Source of the DNA: an uncultured Coriobacteriaceae bacterium
Lineage (GTDB): Bacteria; Actinomycetota; Coriobacteriia; Coriobacteriales; Eggerthellaceae
Direction of reading: 5' to 3'
NCBI GenBank assembly: GCA_902781245.1
Contig: CACZIP010000127.1
Span: 1 to 6,229, forward strand
Length of the DNA: 6,229 nt
Within the stretch, counting starts at the first letter, position 1. The number at the start of each line of letters is the position of its first letter. Shown here piece after piece: positions 1 through 4,873 of this stretch. The notes beneath the pieces were generated by a model that worked only from the letters and a program-made list of their open reading frames with translations, made no database searches and was not told the origin of the DNA. A program made the translations under genes and the position numbers.

Positions 1-274
1 TCGCACCCGATACAGCTACGCGCTCGATGTTCTCGGGAATCTCGACAGTACGACCAAGCGAGTCAGTAAACGTGCGCGTACCAGATGCGGCGGCTGAAGA
101 CGCAGCCGAACTTGAAGCACTCGATGCACTAGCTGATGCACTTGCACTTGATGCTGAGCTCGACGCTGACGAGCTCCCACATGCTGCAAGGCCGAGAACA
201 GCCGCGCAGCACAGAGCAAAGCATGCAAGGACTAGAGCCTTAGCAGACTTTGACATACCCTTCCCCTGTTTCAT
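1..274 (-). CDS. Lipoprotein substrate-binding protein of a BtuF/FepB-like ABC importer, partial (N-terminal 91 residues)
   Basis: This is the amino-terminal part of a secreted lipoprotein; the gene runs off the left edge. It starts at the ATG at 274-272, five bases after a strong AGGAGG site. Residues 1-13 are basic, 14-31 hydrophobic, and the lipobox L29-A30-A31-C32 predicts lipidation of Cys32. A Ser/Ala-only tether follows (about 33-65). The mature domain then begins with FTDSLGRTVEIPENIERVA, the typical first strand of Peripla_BP_2 proteins (iron-siderophore, heme or cobalamin binding). It is a close paralog of the next gene at 490-1653 (which reads FTDSAGRTVEVPENIERVA) and has its lipid cysteine at the same residue. 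Its leader has the same palindromic operator-like site. The role is presumably ligand capture outside the membrane for an ABC importer; the ligand cannot be read from this fragment, and no permease is in view. Confidence 0.85.
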   Translation of the reverse strand, partial: MKQGKGMSKSAKALVLACFALCCAAVLGLAACGSSSASSSASSASASASASSASSSAASSAAASGTRTFTDSLGRTVEIPENIERVAVSGA

Positions 275-306
275 GAAACCCTCCTCAAACTGATTCGTTT
301 CGTTTC

Positions 307-326
307 GATACAGTTTATTCTGTATC
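307..326. promoter_or_regulatory. Palindromic operator-like site in the leader of the first lipoprotein gene
   Basis: On the plus strand the site reads GATACAG, TTTATT, CTGTATC: perfect 7-bp arms around a 6-bp centre. It begins 32 nt upstream of the start codon at 274. A second copy, identical at 17 of 20 positions, sits exactly 32 nt upstream of the paralogous gene's start. Two of the three differences are a compensating pair (positions 3 and 18) that keeps the symmetry. It could bind a dimeric repressor or form a 5' mRNA hairpin. The regulator is unknown. Confidence 0.6.
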
Positions 327-340
327 ATACCTATTCATAA

Positions 341-352
341 TAATACGTATTC
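341..352. promoter_or_regulatory. AT-rich element shared by both lipoprotein gene leaders (copy 1)
   Basis: TAATACGTATTC lies 14 bp upstream (with respect to transcription) of the palindromic site and contains the perfect palindrome AATACGTATT. The paralogous gene has TAATACTTATTC in the corresponding place, 11 of 12 bases identical. Read on the minus strand it includes TATTAT-like sequence that could be a -10 box. It could instead be a metal-repressor half-site. No convincing -35 box is seen. Confidence 0.4.
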
Positions 353-426
353 CTCGTTTAGGATGGTCTCATTTCCGAATAATTTGTTGCTATCGCAAAC
401 CAAAATACCTGGCAAAACATGAGCCC

Positions 427-472
427 AAGAAACAATGCGGCCCCGTCCATCCTTTTAGATGAACGGGGTCGC
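427..472 (-). terminator. Intrinsic terminator after the second lipoprotein gene
   Basis: Arms at 437-451 and 458-472 pair over 15 positions around a 6-nt loop on the minus strand, with one A-C mismatch and one G-U wobble. The stem is followed by the moderately T-rich ATTGTTTCTT. It lies 18 bp beyond the stop codon at 490 and separates the two lipoprotein genes into independent transcripts. Confidence 0.8.
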
Positions 473-489
473 ACATCATCGAGCAGAGA

Positions 490-1653
490 TTACTGTTTCG
501 GAGCGGAGTTCTCTAAAAGTGCTGCAACCTCAGTATCAGACATTTCGTAGTTGTAGAACGTTTTGTAATAGTCTTTAGCTACGTCCTCAATGCTGTCCTT
601 GAACTTTTCCGGGTAGCACAAGTGAGCGAACCATTGGTAACCAAGCACTTGGTTGACGCCAGGAGGCGATGATAGCCAGTTGTACGGTTCGCCTGGTACA
701 GCGTAATAATTGTTGTTCGAAATGGCGCTCAGCGTCTGCCATGAGGCGTCATTACCTACCGTATCGTAAATGCTGCCAGGAGCAAACACAATCATCTGTG
801 GATCCCACAGTGCAATTTGCTCGAAACTGGTCTCGCTGCCCATTCCCGAACCACCTGGATTCTCGATTACAGCAACATTATCTGCAATCGCATCAACAAC
901 GGTTGCTTGGAATGACCCCTTGGCCATCGCATTCAAACCTGAATCGCCAAGCAGATATGCAACTTGAACTCGTTCGGAATCGGGAATACCGGCAATCGTC
1001 TCATCCGTCGACTTGACGGCAGAGGTGCAGTAGTCTGCCAGTACTTTTGCTCGATCCTGAACGCCCAGCAATTCACCGAGTTGCTCATATGCCTGGTCGT
1101 AGGTGTTATACGTTGCTTCGATATGTATGCAAGGGATGCCAATGGATTCCTGGATGCCATCGAGATCCTCAACAATGGTCTTCTTCGCTTCGCCAATGTC
1201 GATGACGATCTGAGGATCGGCATTTGCTACAGCTTCCTTATTGAAGTCTCCCTTGCCGCCATAAATCTGTCCAAATACTGGCAAACTCGATACATCAGTC
1301 GCAATGTATTTGACCTCAGCGTCGCTCAGCTCATTTGACAATCCAACAAGCTTCTCGGGAGCCAGCGTAAGCATGCACATTTGGGAAATCGGTCCCGTAA
1401 TGGCAACACGCTCGATATTTTCCGGCACTTCTACTGTTCGGCCCGCTGAATCAGTGAACTGCACGGTTTCACTTGATGCGGATGCGCTTGAACCCGATGC
1501 AGTTGATGCACTAGCAGATGCGCTCGATGCATTCGTCGAGCTAGACGTCAATGAACCGCACCCCGAAATTCCTAATACAACTGCCAAACACAGTGCGAAT
1601 AGTGCAGCTGCGGCAAGTTTTCGTCTGCCCTTTGACGCTGTCGATTTCTTCAT
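490..1653 (-). CDS. Lipoprotein substrate-binding protein of a BtuF/FepB-like ABC importer (Peripla_BP_2)
   Basis: This is a complete 387-residue lipid-anchored binding protein, the ligand-capturing part of a metal-chelate or cobalamin type ABC importer. The signal peptide has a basic start (KK...KGRRK), a hydrophobic core at about 13-29 and the lipobox I29-S30-G31-C32. A Ser/Ala/Thr tether runs to about 62. The binding domain follows: FTDSAGRTVEVPENIERVAITG at its start, LAPEKLVGLS near 97-105, a PQIVIDIG strand, LGELLG in the first lobe, and a second lobe including FEQIALWDPQMIVFAPG. I prefer the second of two adjacent ATGs (1653). The AGGAGG is then five bases away instead of two, and both operator spacing and lipid-cysteine position match the paralog. 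The gene ends in a terminator and carries its own leader, so it is probably transcribed alone. The ligand is unknown: iron-siderophore, heme, cobalamin or a related chelate are the family options. Confidence 0.9.
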   Translation of the reverse strand: MKKSTASKGRRKLAAAALFALCLAVVLGISGCGSLTSSSTNASSASASASTASGSSASASSETVQFTDSAGRTVEVPENIERVAITGPISQMCMLTLAPEKLVGLSNELSDAEVKYIATDVSSLPVFGQIYGGKGDFNKEAVANADPQIVIDIGEAKKTIVEDLDGIQESIGIPCIHIEATYNTYDQAYEQLGELLGVQDRAKVLADYCTSAVKSTDETIAGIPDSERVQVAYLLGDSGLNAMAKGSFQATVVDAIADNVAVIENPGGSGMGSETSFEQIALWDPQMIVFAPGSIYDTVGNDASWQTLSAISNNNYYAVPGEPYNWLSSPPGVNQVLGYQWFAHLCYPEKFKDSIEDVAKDYYKTFYNYEMSDTEVAALLENSAPKQ

Positions 1654-1678
1654 CATTCCCTCCTCGCTTTAGTTTGTT

Positions 1679-1712
1679 TATTTACGAAACAGTCTATTCT
1701 GTTTCGTAAATA
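1679..1712. promoter_or_regulatory. Perfect 34-bp palindrome in the leader of the second lipoprotein gene
   Basis: Arms TATTTACGAAACAG (1679-1692) and CTGTTTCGTAAATA (1699-1712) are perfectly complementary over 14 bp around the centre TCTATT. The inner 20 bp (1686-1705) match the site at 307-326 at 17 of 20 positions, including the near-identical 6-bp centre. It lies 32 nt upstream of the preferred start codon, between any promoter and the ribosome binding site. No T-run follows it, so it is unlikely to be a terminator. It is probably a repressor operator, or alternatively a stabilising mRNA hairpin. Confidence 0.7.
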
Positions 1713-1715
1713 TAC

Positions 1716-1733
1716 TAATACTTATTCTCATTA
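1716..1733. promoter_or_regulatory. AT-rich shared element with Fur-box resemblance (copy 2)
   Basis: TAATACTTATTC (1716-1727) repeats the element at 341-352 with one change. The longer minus-strand reading AATGAGAATAAGTATTA resembles the classical Fur box: 11 of 14 defined positions of the 7-1-7 pattern TGATAATnATTATCA. It also contains TATTAG, a possible -10 box. Iron or metal control would suit a chelate-binding lipoprotein, but the match is imperfect and no regulator gene is nearby. Confidence 0.35.
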
Positions 1734-1846
1734 CTGTATATTGTTATTTAGAAATATTTATTGTGATTCTGTTATATGCAGTAGGAGTTCAATCGCACTC
1801 ATTGCAATGTTTTGAGTCGGCATCTTCGCAGGATTAAATAACGCCC

Positions 1847-1880
1847 ACAAAAAGAAACGGACCCAAACGGGTCCGTTTCT
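1847..1880 (-). terminator. Intrinsic terminator of trxA
   Basis: Perfect 12-bp arms at 1853-1864 and 1869-1880 (AGAAACGGACCC / GGGTCCGTTTCT) with the 4-base loop AAAC. On the minus strand the stem runs into a T-tract (plus-strand A's at 1849-1853). It lies 24 bp beyond the trxA stop codon and should end trxA, or thrS-trxA, transcripts. Confidence 0.92.
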
Positions 1881-1904
1881 CAATCTTGGTTATGTTTCTT
1901 GATA

Positions 1905-2213
1905 CTAAGCGAACAAAGCCAGAATGTTCTCCTTCGGCTGCGCACCAATGGTTTGGGAGGCAATTTTGCCATCTTTGAAAACCATGAACGTGGGAACGCT
2001 CATGATGCCAAGCTGCTGCGCGATTTGCGGGGCTTCGTCAATGTCAAGCTTGTAGACGCTTGCCTTCCCCGCCATCTCTTGCGACACCTCGTCGATAGTC
2101 GGCGCCATCATTCTGCACGGCCCGCACCATGTGGCGAAGAAATCCACGAGTACCGGTTCGCTCGCACCGAGCACCTTGCTTTCGAATTCCGCTGCGCTGA
2201 TCTGCTGAGTCAT
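1905..2213 (-). CDS. trxA: Thioredoxin
   Basis: This is a complete cytoplasmic thioredoxin of 102 residues, a normal family length. It reduces protein disulfides using electrons from thioredoxin reductase. The redox motif W29-C30-G31-P32-C33 is intact. The buried acid D24 (in VLVDFFATWC) and the cis-proline P74 (in SVPTF) are in their expected places, and the final strand carries the usual FKDGK and G90. The start is the ATG at 2213-2211, six bases after AGGAGG. In-frame upstream TTG/ATG codons precede the ribosome binding site and are rejected. It lies 79 bp downstream of thrS with no terminator between them, so it may be co-transcribed, although a possible promoter exists in the gap. It ends in a strong terminator. 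Confidence 0.96.
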   Translation of the reverse strand: MTQQISAAEFESKVLGASEPVLVDFFATWCGPCRMMAPTIDEVSQEMAGKASVYKLDIDEAPQIAQQLGIMSVPTFMVFKDGKIASQTIGAQPKENILALFA

Positions 2214-2252
2214 TTCATTCCTCCTGTACATCAAAACCTATTAATCGATTTA

Positions 2253-2284
2253 ATTGTACACAATCTTTCTTCGAAATCAGTCAA
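2253..2284 (-). promoter_or_regulatory. Candidate trxA promoter overlapping a small palindrome
   Basis: On the minus strand TTGACT (2284-2279) and TACAAT (2258-2253) are good -35 and -10 boxes. They are 20 bp apart, which is longer than optimal. The -10 lies inside the palindrome ATTGT-AC-ACAAT (2253-2264), and a second TGTACA occurs at 2225-2230. This would let trxA be expressed independently of thrS. The spacing keeps confidence low. Confidence 0.35.
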
Positions 2285-2292
2285 CGCCTTGG

Positions 2293-4206
2293 TTACACCA
2301 CTGCATCTGCAATCAAATCGACCATCTGCTGAACAGGCCAGGTTCCCTTGTCGCCCTCGAAGCGATCGCGCACCGAAATCGTACCGTTTTCGATTTCCTT
2401 ATCGCCGAGAACGATCATGTACGGAACCTTCTGAGCTTGTGCCTTGGCAATCTTCACGCGCATGGGCTCGTTCTGCTCGTAAACCTCCACGCGGCCACCA
2501 GCAGCGGTCAGCTTTTCACCGAGCTCCTTTGCGGCATCGATATGGCGATCGGCGATGGGCAGGATGACTGCCTGGATCGGCGAGAGCCACAGCGGCAGGG
2601 CGCCAGCATAATGCTCGATCAGGATGCCGAGGAAGCGCTCGATGGAGCCGAACAGTGCACGATGCAACATGAATGGCTGCGCTTCGCCATTGTCGGCCGT
2701 GCGGTATGTGAGACCGAAGCGCTCGGGCAAGTTGAAGTCAACCTGCACCGTTGAGCACTGCCAGGTGCGTCCGATAGCATCCTTGACTTTGATATCGATC
2801 TTCGGACCATAGAACGCGCCGTCACCAGGGTTGATTTCGTAGTTCAAGCCGCGGCGGGTGATGGCTTCCTTGAGGGCTCCTTCGGCAAACTCCCACATGG
2901 CATCCGTGCCGATTGACTTCTCGGGGCGAGTCGAAATCTCAGCCTCGTACTCGAAGCCGAACTCCTTCATGATGTTGTCGGCTAGATCGAGGATGGCCTC
3001 CACCTCTTCAACAACCTGATCCTCGCGGCAGAACACATGCGCGTCGTCCTGCGTGAATCCACGAGCGCGCATGAGGCCATGCACAACACCACTCATCTCG
3101 TGGCGATAGACTGTGCCGAACTCGAAGTAGCGAACGGGCAGATCGCGATATGAATGCACGTCATTACGGTAAAGCATCACGTGGCCCGGGCAGTTCATCG
3201 GCTTTACACCGTACTCGCTGTAACGCGGCTGCTCGTCCGTGCCCTCGTTGATGTTGAAGAAGTACATGTTCTCGTGGTAGAAGTCGTAGTGCCCTGACGT
3301 CTTCCACACGTCAGCCTTGTAGATATGCGGCGTGATGACCTCTTCGTATCCACGGCGGTACAGCTCCTTGCGCAACCACTCCTGCATAGTGCGGATGATG
3401 CGCGCACCCTTCGGGAGGTAGAGCGGCAGACCCACGCCGGCCATCTCATCCATCATGAAGATGCCGAGCTCGCGGCCAAGTTTTCGATGGTCGCGCTTTT
3501 CAGCTTCTTCGAGGTTGTGCAGGTACTCGTCCAACTCCTTCTGCTTGAAGAACGCCGTTCCGTAAATACGCTGCAGCTGGTCGCGATCAGCATCGCCGCG
3601 CCAATAGGCGCCAGCGATCTTTTGCAGCTTGAACGCTGGAACCTTGGACGTGTTGGGCAGATGCGGCCCGCGGCAAAGATCGGTGAACGAACCGATCGTA
3701 TAGGTCGTGATGGTCTCGTCTTCGGGAAGCTCGCTGATCAGCTCGACCTTGAACGGCTGGTCGGCGAACATCTCAAGCGCCTCGGCACGCGTGACGACCT
3801 TGCGCTCGAACGGTTCGGCAGCCTCGACGATTTCGGCCATGCGCTTCTCGATTGCTTCGAAGTCGTCAGACGAAAGCGTGCGGTCGAGCTTGACATCGTA
3901 GTAGAAGCCATTCTCAATTGCCGGCCCAACGCCGAACTTCACATCGCCGTAAAGATCGACGAGTGCAGCAGCCATGACATGTGCCGTCGAATGGCGCAAT
4001 AGCTCAAGGGCTTCGGGGTTCTTGTTGGTAAGGATGGAAACCTCGTCGCCGTTCTCAACTTCGTGCGAAAGGTCGACTTGTTTGCCGTTCACGACGCCAC
4101 CGAGCGCCGCCTTGGCAAGACCTGTGCCAATCGACGCGGCAACGTCGGCCACCGAAGAACCGGCGGCAATTTCCTTGGATGATCCGTCAGGTAAAACAAT
4201 GTTCAT
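2293..4206 (-). CDS. thrS: Threonyl-tRNA synthetase
   Basis: This is a full-length class II synthetase (637 residues) that charges tRNA-Thr with threonine in the cytoplasm. The order is: TGS domain (about 1-60); N2 editing domain with the H72-x3-H76 pair and the D-L-C178-R-G-P-H182 motif, which removes mischarged serine; catalytic core (about 240-535); and anticodon-binding domain (about 540-637). The zinc ligands correspond to C339 (KPMNCPGH), H390 (TQDDAH) and H515 (MLHRA). Motif 2 is visible around YRHEMSGVVHGLMRARGFTQ and motif 3 around HRALFGSIERF, so the enzyme looks complete, including editing. The start at 4206-4204 has AAAGGA six bases upstream. Transcription probably begins just before two tRNA-Thr anticodon-arm-like hairpins in its leader, suggesting autoregulation. 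trxA follows 79 bp downstream. Confidence 0.98.
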   Translation of the reverse strand: MNIVLPDGSSKEIAAGSSVADVAASIGTGLAKAALGGVVNGKQVDLSHEVENGDEVSILTNKNPEALELLRHSTAHVMAAALVDLYGDVKFGVGPAIENGFYYDVKLDRTLSSDDFEAIEKRMAEIVEAAEPFERKVVTRAEALEMFADQPFKVELISELPEDETITTYTIGSFTDLCRGPHLPNTSKVPAFKLQKIAGAYWRGDADRDQLQRIYGTAFFKQKELDEYLHNLEEAEKRDHRKLGRELGIFMMDEMAGVGLPLYLPKGARIIRTMQEWLRKELYRRGYEEVITPHIYKADVWKTSGHYDFYHENMYFFNINEGTDEQPRYSEYGVKPMNCPGHVMLYRNDVHSYRDLPVRYFEFGTVYRHEMSGVVHGLMRARGFTQDDAHVFCREDQVVEEVEAILDLADNIMKEFGFEYEAEISTRPEKSIGTDAMWEFAEGALKEAITRRGLNYEINPGDGAFYGPKIDIKVKDAIGRTWQCSTVQVDFNLPERFGLTYRTADNGEAQPFMLHRALFGSIERFLGILIEHYAGALPLWLSPIQAVILPIADRHIDAAKELGEKLTAAGGRVEVYEQNEPMRVKIAKAQAQKVPYMIVLGDKEIENGTISVRDRFEGDKGTWPVQQMVDLIADAVV

Positions 4207-4212
4207 ATTCGT

Positions 4213-4218
4213 TCCTTT
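4213..4218 (-). promoter_or_regulatory. Ribosome binding site of thrS
   Basis: On the minus strand AAAGGA lies six bases before the thrS ATG. It is weaker than the AGGAGG-type sites of neighbouring genes. It sits 11 nt downstream of the nearer anticodon-like hairpin, so a synthetase bound to that hairpin could plausibly block ribosome entry. Confidence 0.7.
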
Positions 4219-4229
4219 CTATTCTGCCG

Positions 4230-4246
4230 GGCGCATACAAAGCGCC
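4230..4246 (-). promoter_or_regulatory. tRNA-Thr anticodon-arm-like hairpin B in the thrS leader
   Basis: The mRNA reads GGCGC-UUUGUAU-GCGCC: a perfect 5-bp stem and a 7-nt loop, the exact dimensions of a tRNA anticodon arm. With tRNA numbering the loop gives U32, U33, anticodon U34-G35-U36 (threonine), A37, U38. U33 and A37 are what a real anticodon loop for A-starting codons carries. The hairpin ends 23 nt before the start codon. The presence of hairpin A upstream makes coincidence less likely. By analogy with E. coli thrS, this would be a ThrRS binding site for translational repression; that is inference. Confidence 0.65.
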
Positions 4247-4258
4247 TGCTTCTTGCCG

Positions 4259-4273
4259 GCGTGTACAAAACGC
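4259..4273 (-). promoter_or_regulatory. tRNA-Thr anticodon-arm-like hairpin A in the thrS leader
   Basis: The mRNA reads GCGU-UUUGUAC-ACGC: a 4-bp stem and a 7-nt loop with U33, UGU at 34-36 and A37. It is a near-copy of hairpin B. The fourth stem pair is U-A here and C-G in B, a compensatory difference. Both are followed by CGGCA and purines, so the leader looks like an imperfect tandem repeat of about 24 nt (unit 1 from 4273 down, unit 2 from 4245 down). A 12-nt linker separates the two hairpins. Two sites would suit a dimeric ThrRS. Confidence 0.6.
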
Positions 4274-4284
4274 TGCAAAGGGGA

Positions 4285-4290
4285 ATTATA
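4285..4290 (-). promoter_or_regulatory. Probable -10 box of the thrS promoter
   Basis: On the minus strand a perfect TATAAT lies in the T-rich tail of the preceding terminator. Initiation about 7 nt downstream (near 4278) would give a leader of roughly 70 nt that starts just before hairpin A. No good -35 box is found at 16-18 bp, where the terminator stem lies. Confidence 0.5.
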
Positions 4291-4318
4291 TAGAAAAGCC
4301 GCCTAAGAAGGCGGCTTT
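4288..4318 (-). terminator. Intrinsic terminator after the zinc-ribbon membrane protein gene
   Basis: Perfect 9-bp arms AAAGCCGCC (4295-4303) and GGCGGCTTT (4310-4318) flank the loop TAAGAA. On the minus strand the stem is followed by TCTATATAAT. It lies 34 bp beyond the stop codon at 4353. The tail also holds the presumed thrS -10 box, so termination and initiation overlap. Confidence 0.8.
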
Positions 4319-4352
4319 CTTGTAATAAATGGAGAAGCTACCCGAAAGACCC

Positions 4353-4802
4353 TTAACGCTGGCGTTGACGCTGGGCGCCGATGGGCGTTGTGCAGTACGG
4401 GCAAACCGACCACGAGGGATCGAGGGCGTGATGGCAAGTCGGGCACAGGTTCTTCAGGCGCTGATGGCAATTCGGGCACATGACATAGTCGGCCTCGACC
4501 GGATAGCCACAAGAAGCGCACTCGCCGTATTTCATGAGCTCGCGTTGCTTGAGAGCAACCTCGAGCTCTTGCTCGTCGCGGTCGATCTGCAGCAGAGGCG
4601 GACGAAGCAGGCAATACGCAATGACGCCCAAAAGCGGGACAAGAGCGACAATCGCCCAGAGGTACCACATCGTTCCGCGCATGTAAGCGTCGCGCGCAAC
4701 CCAGATAATGCTGAGGACGTAGAGAATCACCAAGCAGACGACGACCACAGAGAGAGCCATCTGAAGCTCGGGAGTCCAAAGTTGTGTCAGTAGTTCGGTC
4801 AT
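4353..4802 (-). CDS. Small membrane protein with two N-terminal helices and a double zinc ribbon
   Basis: This 149-residue protein has no function I can name. It has two predicted membrane helices, about 14-36 and 46-67. The second (WYLWAIVALVPLLGVIAYCLLRPP) resembles the N-terminal membrane module of phospholipase D-like and related small proteins. A charged, probably helical stretch (72-92) leads to two zinc ribbons, each of the CxxC-x10-CxxC form: C95/C98/C109/C112 and C120/C123/C134/C137. The tail is RQRQR. The zinc part would face the cytoplasm if the short loop MRG lies outside. The start is the ATG at 4802, seven bases after GGAGGGG; an upstream in-frame TTG lies between that site and the ATG and is rejected. 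It follows the dehydrogenase gene by 50 bp, has its own likely promoter, and ends in a terminator. An adaptor or scaffold role is a guess. Confidence 0.88.
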   Translation of the reverse strand: MTELLTQLWTPELQMALSVVVVCLVILYVLSIIWVARDAYMRGTMWYLWAIVALVPLLGVIAYCLLRPPLLQIDRDEQELEVALKQRELMKYGECASCGYPVEADYVMCPNCHQRLKNLCPTCHHALDPSWSVCPYCTTPIGAQRQRQR

Positions 4803-4844
4803 GAACAAACCCCTCCATCGTTTAGAGAACGTTTACGGCGATTC

Positions 4845-4873
4845 ATTATATCCTAGATTACCTGATGCGTCAG
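4845..4873 (-). promoter_or_regulatory. Promoter of the zinc-ribbon membrane protein gene
   Basis: On the minus strand CTGACG (4873-4868) and TATAAT (4850-4845) are 17 bp apart. The -10 is a perfect match and the -35 matches at 4 of 6 positions. The -35 overlaps the last codons of the upstream dehydrogenase gene. The gene can therefore probably be expressed on its own as well as by read-through, since no terminator separates the two. Confidence 0.55.

Noticed and set aside
1654..1656. First of two adjacent ATGs as start of the second lipoprotein gene
   Set aside because: It is only two bases from AGGAGG and breaks the 32-nt operator spacing and Cys32 position shared with the paralog.
1899..2567. 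Long plus-strand open frame across trxA and the end of thrS
   Set aside because: It is antisense to two certain genes, spans their gap, has no ribosome binding site and no recognisable domain.
3325..4002. Long plus-strand open frame (225 codons) inside thrS
   Set aside because: It lies wholly antisense to conserved thrS coding sequence and has no recognisable protein features; it is a by-product of thrS codon use.
4207..4284. T-box riboswitch ahead of thrS
   Set aside because: The leader is too short (about 70-80 nt) and lacks the T-box consensus and an antiterminator/terminator pair.
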